Origin: Trachythela sp. YZ-2020
Taxonomy: Eukaryota > Cnidaria > Anthozoa > Malacalcyonacea > Clavulariidae
Direction: 5' to 3'
Assembly: GCA_016169945.1 (NCBI GenBank)
Contig: JADLSH010000091.1
Span: 124,001-188,000 of the forward strand
Length of the DNA: 64,000 bases
In this document: piece after piece, positions 29,678-42,300 of the stretch
Layout of the letters: every line of letters starts with the position of its first letter
Position numbering within the stretch: the first letter of the stretch is position 1
The notes under the pieces: generated by a model
Databases searched by the model: none
The model's input: only the letters and a program-made list of their open reading frames with translations
Told to the model about the DNA's origin: nothing
Translations under genes and position numbers: made by a program

Positions 29678-30133
29678 TTGACTAGCTATTGCTTTATTAC
29701 TATAATTATATTAATAATAATAATTATTATTATTATTATCAGAAGCCCTTCAATAACAACTGGTGATATATATCGGCCAGATTTACTACTAATCACTCCT
29801 AATGAATCTCTCTATATCGTCGAACTTACTGTTGGATTTGAAACTAACCTACACAACAACGTTGAACGCAAGAAAGCCAAATACAAATATTTAATTGAAG
29901 AACAACGCGAGCACTTTGCATCCGTTGAATTTGTAAACTTGTCAATCAGCTCTCTCGGTGTCTTCGATAAAGAATGCTTTAGCTTTATAAAAATGTTAGA
30001 CAATCTAGGCTTGGATAAAAAACACCAACAATATTGCATGAAAAAGATAATGTCTATCGCAATTAGAACGACATATTATGTTTTCTGCTGTAGAAACAAG
30101 GAGTGGACCAATCCTGAACTGCTTAACTTTTAA
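29678..30133 (+). pseudogene. Retroelement C-terminal nuclease-like domain (orphan ORF)
   Basis: The open frame ends TAA at 30133. From about residue 27 it reads DIYRPDLLLITPNESLYIVE, LTVGFETNLHNNVERKKAKY, FVNLSISSLGVFDKECFSF and MLDNLGLDKKHQ. The RPD...E(L)T...K..Y spacing resembles the PD-(D/E)XK endonuclease of some non-LTR elements. The first 25 residues are low-complexity isoleucine from an AAT repeat and are not real protein. No reverse transcriptase is attached. The stretch has no clear counterpart upstream of gene A. AATAAA follows at about 30280. Confidence 0.5.
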
Positions 30134-30309
30134 TATGTATATAATCATTTGTCTATAATTCTTTTGTGATTGTAAATAGTCATATAGTAACACATATAGT
30201 AATCTGCGATCGTGTAGCCAATTGTAAATTACCTAATATAGTGAGATTTACAATTGTATGTAATGTTAAAAAATTTGTTTCAATAAAATTTTCATTCATA
30301 TTATAATTA

Positions 30310-33079
30310 TTATTTATTTATTACTATAGTGACTAGGTCTATGTAAACTGCTCATTAATTCGGAATGGATAATTTGTACGGGAAATATTACTTATAAAAC
30401 ATAGCGAATTGGTTTTCACAAGAAATTAATATTTACTTCCCACGTCCACGATTTTATACTTCCCACGATTTTTACAACCATTTATTCAAAGTTTATTTGC
30501 AGAATGTTTAAGTCTATATGTATAGTGTGCTCGTTACACCATCTAGATATATAGCTAGCTACCAGAGTGTTTATCTGTCTACGCCATCATGCACTCAATC
30601 AGTTGTAACGGCTACGTGTTATTACCACACACAATCAATATGGACATGTGTTTGCCTGAAACTGATAGCACATCATTACATATAATGTTTGGCAAGCAAC
30701 CACTTGGCAACCGATCCAATAATAACTGAATTAGTATCTGACGATATTATATTGAAGGCCTTTTTCTGCCAGGAATTAATATGATGTCTGTTCCAGTGTT
30801 AAAAAATTTGACTTCTCGATATTTGCACAACCGAAATAGCATCCAAATATATTAAAACATTTGTTATTGTAGAGTTAGAGATAGATTTTGTTTGGCGTTA
30901 GGCTTAGGGTAGGGGTTAGGTCTAGGGTTAGATTTTGGATTAGTAGTGGTTTAAGCGTATTAAAATAAATTATAGTTCACGTTCTCGCAAAGCGCAACAA
31001 GTTGATAAACAATTTAGGTGTTAGTGCGATTCTTAGTGAATTTGCTTTTCATTTTCTTTTCCTCAGGGCTTCTAGCTTATGCATTGCTATTTGCAATTAA
31101 ATTCACCTCTTTCTTTCTTTATTATACAGGGTTCCCAAAAAAATGCCCCCCTTTATAATACTTTGTGGTATAACTTCGTTACCGTTAACCAAAGATTCAA
31201 AGCGTTAAGGACTGTCCAAGTGTTTCTTGGTTCAGGTTCGTCAGGGACTGGCTATACCCTTGGCAAGGCTCTGCAACATGGTACAGAGCATTCAGTTCAG
31301 AACCAGTGCTGCTGCTTAGGGTGCGAGGGATGATGTTTGTTATAATATATGTCTTCACCCCCCAGGATCCCTTCTCCCACAAAAATATGTTGTGTTTGAA
31401 TTGTTTTTATTAAAATGATTTTATATCAACAGCTAGGATCATTAATACATCTTTAACAGTTAAGCCATGCAATATTTCAACATTGTTAGATAGTGTTGGA
31501 ATATTGTTGCGTCTGTTTACGGAGCTTAAGCATATATATACATGCAATGATTTTTCAGTATTTGTGACTGTTCATCCGTGGATTTTAACGACGGTATGAA
31601 ACGTATAGATTTCAATTTTGCACAAAGATTTACAATGATATTTTTATTGAATATTTTATCGTTATTTCCCGTTAAACATGGGCGTTACTCTTCACTGAGA
31701 AACAAGTGTTTACACTTAAGATGAAAACTACTTGGTTGAAAGTTAACACGTGCGTTCAAAACCAAGCTACGTGGTTAATCCTGTAGTTAGTAATGAAAGC
31801 AAAATTACAATGGCTCTTTATTCATAACCAGCGCACTATAACCGCCCTCACATCCTGTCCTTGAAATTTATATTGATATCTTGATTAATGTACGTGACAA
31901 TGTCACTTTGCCTCACGTGCAGGTCCGCAGGTAACACGCAATTAAAGTGCAAAGCTACTGGTTTTATCCACGGACAATATAGATATTTGCAGAGGAAGCT
32001 ACAGTTTCCCACGGTTGTTCAACATTAATTCAAAGTTTGTTTAAAGAGTAATTGAGTCTTGTCAGTTTTGTAAGAAAACCGAGAGTACTTATTGCAGACA
32101 ATATGGGCTGCAATCATCTTTTCACCAATGCATGTAATGTATGGAATATATATATGAAATAGTAATTGAAAAAATAATATAGCTCTATTTATACTGGATA
32201 GCTTCTGAGCTTCTCAACTGTTCTTCCTAGAGGTCCAGTAAAGGCCATCCAATGGCGAAACCAGGCACAGCAACTATGCATGCAAATTGCCGTTTAGCAT
32301 GAGCAGTTGTCATGGGTAGCTACAATCCCTGCAAAAATTATTGTGGGCAGCGCGTGCGTAAATAATTATAATTGTCTTTCCGATCATTTCTCTAACAGTT
32401 TAACTGTTTGGCCGAGCATCCAGAGCACTCGGAAAAAATTGACGTGCGATAGTTGTTGATAGAAGCATCATATTTACCAAGTACTCGATCATCTCATATG
32501 CTAATACAGAACCAGAGGAAACTGGGATCAGATAACTGTACCTTCAAGGAATCGAATCCCTGTTGCGGCTCCTTTTCAAGATATGTACAACCGAAATAGC
32601 ATCCACATAAATCAATACACATTAAATTTAGTGTCAAGGTAAAGGTTAGGGTTAGGTTGGCGGGGAAGTTTGTTCAGCCACATTCACCCGTGCGCGCTTG
32701 GTTTCTGCTGAGAATTTTACCTCGCGACAATCTATCAAAAAACTATCATGTTTGATATGAGAGTAACATGCTGAGCTACGACCTCTCGTGGTAGTGAGCT
32801 CAGCTAAGGGCTCTCGTGTTTGGCAGGCTTTACATGCATGATCCTGTATGGCCAGGACGGAATGCATGGCGGGATAATTTTTGCCACCCATCGTGTGTCC
32901 ATCGTGTGTAGTTCATTGTCTTCCCACTATAGTAAGGCTGATGTGGCAAAATTTTCAACATGAGGTAGGTCTGACAATTTCCTAAGGTCGCTTCACAACC
33001 ACGTTCCCAAGATTAATTCGAGTGGCTTTTCCGCGTCAACAATTGCGTAGATCCGCAGCGCACAATTAGAAATGTCAAC
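30310..33079. other. Upstream flank of gene B, no gene
   Basis: Repeat-derived. Includes a truncated mariner-type end (TACAGGGTTCCCAAAAAAATG at 31126), a third piece of the TTGGCAAGCAACCACTTG block (30690) and a T-type right end near 31560-31790. No exon supported. Confidence 0.5.
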
Positions 33080-33091
33080 GGAAAATAACGG
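33080..33091 (+). promoter_or_regulatory. Shared upstream block, gene B
   Basis: GGAAAATAACGG followed by TAAAATTTCCAACGGTCTTG, 85 bases before the TATA box; same placement as in gene A. Confidence 0.5.
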
Positions 33092-33164
33092 TAAAATTTC
33101 CAACGGTCTTGTTTGTCAAGCGTCGGTTAGCGACAAACATGCATTTTGAATCTGACGAACAGTA

Positions 33165-33171
33165 TATAAAA
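33165..33171 (+). promoter_or_regulatory. TATA box, gene B
   Basis: TATAAAA within CAGTATATAAAAGCAGGGTG, 137 bases before the ATG. The following GACTGCAGTCGTTTGTCA matches gene A and probably holds the start site. Confidence 0.75.
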
Positions 33172-33301
33172 GCAGGGTGACTGCAGTCGTTTGTCAGTCG
33201 ACGAGAGAAGAGCTCGAGAACAGATCTCTTTCAAGAAGCAAGAGAAGTCGGTGAAATACTCAAGCTAGTGAAATATTGAAGACTGAAGTGAAATACTGAA
33301 G

Positions 33302-33377
33302 ATGCTGCAGTGGTTGATACTTTTGACGCTGTTTGTTCATAACAGTTTAGCTTTCAGTCTATATGATGAGATAGATG
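33302..33377 (+). CDS. Gene B exon 1, signal peptide
   Basis: MLQWLILLTLFVHNSLA then FSLYDEID; donor GTATGT, phase 1. Confidence 0.9.
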
Positions 33378-36300
33378 GTATGTGTTATATAAGTATAGAT
33401 TAATACCTATATTTACGTTTCTGTTTTTGCGTACCATGGTCATGGAGTGCCTCTTCGATAGGAGTTATATTCCAGCAGTATGAAAATTCTCGATTTTGTC
33501 ATAAATATTTTAGAGCTGCACAAATGTATTTATAGAACTGCACGATTGGTGTAGAACTGCAGGTTAATTAGAAACCCCTCAAATTCCTTGCTACATCCGA
33601 GACACGTCATGAACTTTACCTTACTCTAAGGTTACATCACATCATAAATACGCTTTTGTCATAAAAATTCTTATTGCGGAGTCAGTTTTGGAGATTATTC
33701 CATCCTATAGGCATGAACAGGGCTAACTAAATAGTTATAGACGAAAATGATGTAACAAAACATTCGCTAGCTCTATATGTTACGAATCCTCTCGTGGTTT
33801 TTACTTACGAACTTTCAAAATAACTTATTTGGCATTTATAGTAAGTAAATAAGTAAGTAAGTCACATGGGAGTGTGCTAATCATCCTTACTTGTAGCTGA
33901 GAGCTGAGCTGAATTTCGCAGCTCGATTTTATCAAGTCGAAGGCTTATTATGGAAAAGTTAAGTTACAAAACCGTGTTCGCATATTTCAATATAGGTTTT
34001 AGATTCGTTTGGATATATAAACCAGAGAAATATACGAACCTGTTGTTGTGGAGAGCAGTTAGAAAAGTGCACATATATACGCGTATATTTGATTGTATAT
34101 ATAACTTGAATATGGACGCGGCCCCTTGAATTGCCAAGTGTTGTCAATGTCATTGACAATTTTCGCGGCAAAACATTTGGCAGTTCTAATATTGTTGCCT
34201 ATTTCTCCTTTGCGTTTGTAAATTTCCAGAAAAAGATTGCAGAATCCGAAAGATCTCCATATATCATTTTATCTCAATATTAGTAGATAAAATATAATAT
34301 TCAGATCGTGTTTTTTACCGTAACAGATTACAATCTTTGGCGACGCCAGGAACCTACAGTTGATGAAAATACGAACTCAGGTATGTTAAAAACGTCCGCA
34401 AAAATTAATTAGTAATTCATAGACATAGGGCTCGTAATACGTTCCATCATTTTCTTGGACAAATTAAAGCTTACCAGACCAAGTACTGAAATGCAGTGCC
34501 CCGTCCAGTCTAGCCCAAGAGTAAATAATCATTCTCCACGCCATCAGTGTATGTGTATTTAAATTTATACTATAGCTACAAATACTATGGCGCACAATTA
34601 TGGTCAGTGCCTCTTCGACAGGGGTTCTATTCACTGATCTGAAAACAAGGACTGGATAGTGCATCTGCTATGCATAAATGAAGCCAATGGCGGCCATATT
34701 GGTATATATGACCACCACAAATCTACTGTGGTGTTGGAGACATGTTAATGAGAGTGTCTCTGTGCTCGGTTTCTGCTTGTATCAGTGTATTGTACTTTGT
34801 GTGATGTTTCAGTACTAATCTACTGATGTTTTTGTTCTGTGAGGCAAATCTTGTAAAATAGAATAATATAGGTAAAATTAGAAAATAAATAATATAATAT
34901 TTGCATGGTGTGTTCTTTCCCATAACAGATTACAATCCTTGGCGACCCGACGAACCGTCCTCAGAAGAAACGAAACATGAAGATACGAAACCAGGTATAA
35001 TATACGTCCGCAAACTTATTAACGTCACAACTCCTAATACGTTCCACCATTTTCTTGAACAAATTCAAGCTAACCAGACACAGTATACTGAAATGCAGTG
35101 CCCCGTCTACAGTTTAGCACAAGAGCGGTAGTAGTCGTTTTCCATCAGTGTATGTGGTCTTAAATTCATACTATGTATCTCAGCATCGCTTAGCTAGTTC
35201 GCCTAAAACAACAATATTTCGTTTTTATATTATGCTTCTACTTCTAGTATGTTTGGGTATACCGCAATTATCGAGAATGACAGAATACTGGCAACATTTT
35301 AAGGCATTAAGCGCATCAGTGTAGTGACTAGCTATATATATCCGGCAGTCGATTATAGATAGAGCTAACTTTTTATATAATTTATTTTTGTACAAGAAGT
35401 ATTTTGAGGGTTCAAATCCCCGTCCAAACACTATATTAAAACTTTCCAAAAAATTTTCGACTTGTCAGCTCTCAAATAATGTTTAGACAAATCTAAATGG
35501 TGACGGTCGGTCAATATGAATACAGATGGTTATATAATATCTTACGATCGGCACCATCTGCGGTTGGATGGTGCGGTCCGTCAATACGATTGCAGATATC
35601 TATATGACCGCAATTAAGAACTTCAATATGGCTGACATTAATCGTAAACTATTAATCCTGTTTTTCACGAATTCTAGTTAATATATAGCTTGTCTTATAA
35701 CTCTTACGCCCTGTTTTTTCGCAAGATATAAGCGAAATAAAATAGCGGCATTGATCGGTTGTGCAAAATATCGTGATTTGTTAATGGCGAGCAGATTAAT
35801 TATTTGTCTGAAAGCCACCGACAAATCACGTTATTTTGCGATAATCGAGTTCAATAGTTGTTTTATCATGAAAACTCAACAAGTAAAAAGTTTATATAAA
35901 GCTTATCGTTGTTTTTGTTCGCCTTTGTCCACGTAAAATTTTTTCTTGTTCTTCTGTCAAACATTTTCCGTCGCAACCATGTCATTTCCCTAGTAGCGAA
36001 ATAAGTTTTCTGCAACTTCGGCTTCTTTTTACACGTTTTTAATTCAAGCAAACTAATTTGGAAAAGTTCGGCAAAATAAGCAAGCTGTCGTTTCCTTTGT
36101 CGTTTCAATGTTTGCAAAAACGAAGCTAATACACATGAGCAGATCATTATTTGCACCAGCTATATATATATTTGAAGCTGACGTGCTATTTGCAACAGTT
36201 ATTTGCAGGAAAATTAGCCAATACTATTGGCAATAGTTATGTGAATGATAGTAACTACTTATTAACCGAAAGTGAGGTCTTCACGGTAAAATATTAAACC

Positions 36301-39300
36301 GACGTCTTGCCGTCAATACGGCAAGACCGAGGTTTAATTTAATATTTGACCGTAAAGACCGAACGTTTGAGGTTAATAAGTAGTTTATTATATGGCACAA
36401 GTGGTAAAATAAGTAGTTTATTATATGGTTTGTTTTTGTTGTAGAGCATTAAAAATTTCGTAATGCCCCGCGGGGCATCACGTGATTTTACGGACCGCTG
36501 ATTAGCCAATCATATCGCGTAAACTACAGGAACTAGCGCTTGCCATATGATAATAAATTATCCATAACGCCAAAAATCAAATGTATTCTACACTCTCAGT
36601 TACCATTTAATATATATAGCATATACTATTTATGTAATATATTTTAAATCCAAAATTTAATATGACATTTCATGATCTTAAATCATTACTTGAATGAATT
36701 AATTTTGATCCAGTCCTAGGACAGAATCAATATAATTTATACATTGCTAGGTATGCAGTATCATAATTTTCTCGCAAATAATTAATTAATGAGTTTGAGA
36801 TATATTATTATGATCCTTCAAACATTATGATAAACAAATACATCGATATAATTTTAGAATGCAAAAAAGATATCCTCGTGCTGTGGGACAATTCCCATAC
36901 CATTGGCCGCAAACATTTCCCTAAGGTGAAAAAATTCCTAGAGGAGCTTATCAATAATACAAATTTGAGAGTGGGAAAAGAGGGCACGCATCTTGGTTTC
37001 ATCACCTTCTCATCTAAGGACAAAACTAAAATATTGTTGGACGTTGGGGCGAAAACAGAGCCAGGAGAGTTGATAAAGTGGCTGGATACCAGAAACTATA
37101 TAAGGGATCTAGAGGGCCCAGATACCTACACGGGTGAAGCATTCAAGCTTGCAAACGATGAAGTAAGTCAATCCTGTATAACGTTTCTGTTATAAATAGC
37201 CATCCTCTATTGGGCGACCAGTGTTTAAAGAAAGCAAAGTTTAGTTTTTTATACCCAATATACACACGCAAAAACCTGGTGTGTTTCATGCAAGTGACCC
37301 TTTGCGCGCTTGGCGTCCTACAAAATGACTGCCTTTTAAAACATTTATGAGTAATCTCTGAGATTTAATTTGTATCGGTTCATTTATCCCAGTCGTATTG
37401 AAAAACAACTTCTCAAACTCATTAATAATTCATGTGCAAAACACAAAGGAAATCACCACCGTATCGTTGTCTTGATACCACGGTAATAAACACCCATAAA
37501 TTAACTCAACTTTCGCGTTGAATTTCTCTTTAAATACTGGTTTGTTTGAGAAGCTATATCATACACTCGAAGTCGTTTATCATAGCGATTTAAAAACACC
37601 TCAAAGTATGTTAAAAAAAACTCGGCTAGCGCCTTGTTTTTCAACACACTTTTCGGTGTTTCAAATCACTACAGGGTGTATCAAAAAAACTGCAAATACC
37701 ATAATTTGTATGCACGAGATCATACATTTTCAATGGCTGTGCAAATAATTACGCTTCTGGGATTTGAAAATACGTTTCCACGTGCAGTACTATCAAAATA
37801 AGCACACAAAGTGAATTAAAATTAGTTCGAACTCATAAGTTTAATTCACTTTGTGTGCTTGTTTTGATACCCCTGGGAAACGTATTTTCAAATCCCAGAA
37901 GCGTAATTATTTGCACAGCCATTGAAATTCTAATGTATGATCTCGTGCATACAAATTATGGTATTTGCAGTTTTTTTGATACACCCTGTATAATAAACTC
38001 CTTCTCGTGTATGATATATTACTTCAAGCCTGGTTTTCATATGTCGCCGATGCTTTCGCAGTGCCATTGTCTTAGATCATTGATGAGTAAAATCCTTGGT
38101 CTACCTGAAGTCATTTTCTCCTTCAGTGATCACTAACAATGGACAATGAGTGCATTGCCGACCATCGGCGTCATATGAAAACCAGGCTTTACTTTCACTT
38201 CTAAGTAATAATTATATAGTGTTTTTTACGTGGCAAAACGTTTATATAATGTTTAAATGTCGTTTATAATTTCGCTCCCGAATTCGACTTGCAGGCAATT
38301 ATAACACTGCAATTATAACAGGCAATTATAACAGGCAATTATAACATTATAACAGGCAATTATAACACTGCAGAAAGTGTGAATACTGCACAGTTCATGA
38401 AACTTTGTCTATAAAATTTTTCATCAGATTATTTTATCAAAAACTGAATGGTCAATCAATCAAGCAATCGATCAATCAATGATTAAGCCAGTCAAACTAC
38501 AAGCTAATTCGTTTATCAGTTAATCGATAAGTTAATCAATCAATTTACTAATTTTTAATCACAATACCGTTCATTTAATTATCCATCAACCAACCAGTTA
38601 GTTGGTAAACTACTTAATTAATGGCTATTCAGGAATTTTAACCAAACAGTCAATCAGGTAATCAATTCATCAACTTGTTTTTAAAGGTGTTTAAAGAGCC
38701 CAGTCCGGGAAATTTCCGTCCTAAGGTAGACGACGTTATTTTGTTGTTGACCGACGGAAAAGCAGAGCCCGAGTATGGAATTAACAATACACGAAGCGCA
38801 AAAGATCAAGGAAGAATCGCTGATAAATATTCGAAAATACTGAAAAACAACAATGTTACTATTATCGGCTTGGCAGTTGGTGATCCAGTTAAATTTGAAG
38901 AGTTCAAACCATACATTGAAAGCTGGTCGTCACAAGATCTTGTGTTTGAAGGAAAGCGAGAGGAGTTGGACAAAGTCGTGGATAAAGTGGTTAATGCTTC
39001 GTGCAGGCAAACTGGTAAGTATTGATATAATAGTTTAGGTAACTGAATGTGATACCTGCATGTAAATTACATCTACTAGGCACGTTATTGGAACATTCTT
39101 GCATGTGTGTGCATTATAGCTCAATAAATGCACGCGAATCGTTTTCTGTTTCTTACATAGTATTCTATTATCATAACCTCCACAAGGAAGTTATGTTTTC
39201 ACCTCATTTTGATTGTTTGTTTGTCTGTCTGTCTGCAAACAGGAACTCAAAAACTATCAATCGAAAATTTGTGGAGCTAACGGCCGTAAACCAAGGACCA

Positions 39301-42300
39301 ACCTTTGGTTCAAATCCGATGAGAAATGTTGGGGGGGGGACGTGCACACAATGAAACGTCCTTTTTTACTGTCTTCTCCGTTTTTAGGAGCAAGCCTTTG
39401 GCGATCGCTAGTCAACCTCTCCTTAACAATTTCTTGATGATATCAGAAATTTCCCCCCCCCTCCCCTCACTTCTGTTCTGCTGGCTACGCCACCCCTCCG
39501 GATGAACATAAGACTCGTTGTTTATCTTTTAAAAACTGTAGTATTCTCTCATAATACTAAAATGTTAATATGAACATCATTTTACTTTTTAGGTATTCCA
39601 ACCCCTTGTAAATGCGACGGCGAAATCTCAACAGACCGGCAGTATATTAAACCAGGTGAAAAAAAGTTTTTGTTCAATTGGACTGAACCAACATTAACGT
39701 GCAAATCAGTTGATGTTAACAAGGACCCAGCTGATGTCAAGTCTAGTGGTCAAGAATATGGCATTGGGACACACAATATTACGTATACGTTCTCGTATGA
39801 AGATAGTAATAAAAAGCGTGTCAAGTACGATTGTGTTGTCAGTGTGGATGTTGCAGGCAGTAAGTGATTGTGATCTCACATCTAATAACATATACTTCTC
39901 AAATCAAATTGACGAAATTTGACTCGTCCACGGACTATCTGGTCAATTTTTGTGCAAATCTAAGTTCATTTCTTCATTTAGTTACTTTTTAATATTCAGA
40001 ATTGATTTTATCGAGTAGTTAGTACCACTGATCTCAAAACTTGATAGAGCATTTTTTTAACTTTTCTGACAATAAGAAGTAATTCTTTAAATTTCTTTAC
40101 GACCCAAAAACTTGGTGGGTCATAATTATTTTGAATTATCCATTTAGAGTGCAAATGTCCGAGTCCCTCGCAGACGGTGAATGCCGGAGTGAAACCAGAT
40201 GATACGAAAGCCTTTGTCAGTTGGACGGAACCTGTACCCACTTGTCCGACCACGGCAAGCTCAAACAATACGAATGGAACAAGTGGAAGGTTCTCTGTTG
40301 GTGAACACACGCTCACGTACAACTACACACACAGCACCAAAATACACAGTTTTGATATGCAATGTCATGTAAAAATTGTTGTTACAGGTACAGTATGTTA
40401 GTAGACTTGCTCCAAGTGTCTTTCTCGTTCTGTATCATCCTACTAATACTACACAGGCGTTAACCACAAGTTCACGTATATATATAGATGCGGGTACTGC
40501 GGGTTGTGATAAGGTAAATTACAAGATGTTTTTTTCTGCATCCACCATCCACCCAAATCTTCTACATCAATTTCAATCGAGTGAGATGCAGAAAAAAACA
40601 TCTTGTAATTTACACAGGCAAACTCGGTAGTGGATTAAAACCCGGGTCAAATGAGAATGAGAGTTGATGAGAGTTAGCAAGCGAGAGTTTGCATGAGAGT
40701 TTCATCAACCCTTAAGGCCCAGTCAAACGAGAACAAGTGTTGCATGAGATTTGACTTGATATCAACGTCAGATGCCCTTGCAAGCTCTGGCACCATTAAA
40801 ATTTGGCTTTTCTTCAATAAATCATTTCGTAATATCGAATACGCATCCAAATGACGCGTTCAACGTCGGGATAAAATTGCAATTGAATCATAACATGTAG
40901 CTGAGACTTGAGGGAGAAAAACAAGAAAATATTCTCTTAAGTGTACCTTTCTCCATTTTCCTTTACACGGCAGACAAATATGCTAGTATAAACGTTAGTA
41001 GTAAATGATGTTGGTAGATGGAATACTCGAACGGAATTATATATACATTTTTGTAGACCTAGCCAGGAGCAGTTGCGAAAAATGCAACTTAGGCCCTCTG
41101 GCAGGAATTGAACCTGCGGCCCTGCGATTCCGGTCCAGCGCTCTAACCAACTGAGCTACATAGTCCAGTTGCTGAGCGTCAACCCTCCTGCCAGAGGGCT
41201 TAAGTTGCATTTTTCGCAACTGCTCCTGGCTAGGTCTACAAAAATGTATATATAATTCCGTTCGAGTATTCCATCTACCAACACCATTCTCTATTAATCT
41301 TATCGAACGAGATGCCGAGAAAAATCTTGAATTTAGTATAAAAGTTATTTAAAGGGAAATAGCAATAAAAATTAATTTTGTCCCATTTGTAAGATACAGA
41401 TTTTTTCTGTATCGTTTTGGTATAAAGAATATTCCACCTGACTTCATATCATCAAAAATAATTGTGCATCGTCTATTTTTAAATGAACCACCAGCTCTGT
41501 AGAAGCGCTTTCCTCTGGTATTTAGGCTATTTTTATCAGTCTTGTAACCTCTATCACTGTTGTGATGTCATTTAATTAGGTCTAAATGTAAAACAAGATG
41601 GCGGATGACAGGATGTCTTTGGTCACAAATATCTTAAAAATTAAGAAAGTTACATAGAATATGTAAATTAGTAATTATTAGTAATTATTCTCAACGTTCT
41701 TTTAAATTAGACAAACAAAATTTTTTGTTGTCATTTCCCTTTAATGACAGTTCTATTGTGGCTATATGAAAACACAAATGAAAGATTGAACAGTTTAATA
41801 CTTTGATATATATTGATACTCCCAGTCTATGCTACAGGTTATGATTTAACTGCCAGCGCAAAACGCATCATTTGGATGCACAAATGACACTACGAACTGG
41901 CTTATTTAAGTATTCATTTAAACAGATATTCTGGCACGAATTGAACCTGCGATTCCGGTTCAGCGCTCTGCGAAATGAACTACAGAGACCAGTTACTAAG
42001 AGCTAACCACAAGTTCAATTCCTGGACCTATTCCAAAGTTGAATTTTTCGCAACTGTTCCTCGTTAGGTCTAAAAATATCAATACATTTTTCGCTCCAAT
42101 TTCCATCTACAAAAACCCCCTCAACAAACAGAAGGATATTACCCAATTTCCAGGTTATTTCTCTATTTGTTTTTGTTTTTTCTATAGCCTGTAAATGCCC
42201 TCCTGTTCAGACATTTAAAGAACATTTACAACCTGGCGAGAGCCAGGCTTTCGTAGCATGGGAGAAACCAACTCCTAATTGCCCAATGACGTTGGAGACG

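Noticed and set aside
35866..36156. Minus-strand 96-residue frame as a gene or transposase
   Set aside because: Basic and lysine-rich but no motif I recognise; lies in intron 2 of gene B beside inverted-repeat sequence.
37518..38136. Coding exons in the VWA intron of gene B
   Set aside because: Frames lie in two palindromic MITEs; the VWA halves join in phase without them.
38294..38372. CRISPR-like array
   Set aside because: Short direct units without unique spacers, in a eukaryotic intron; simple tandem repeat.
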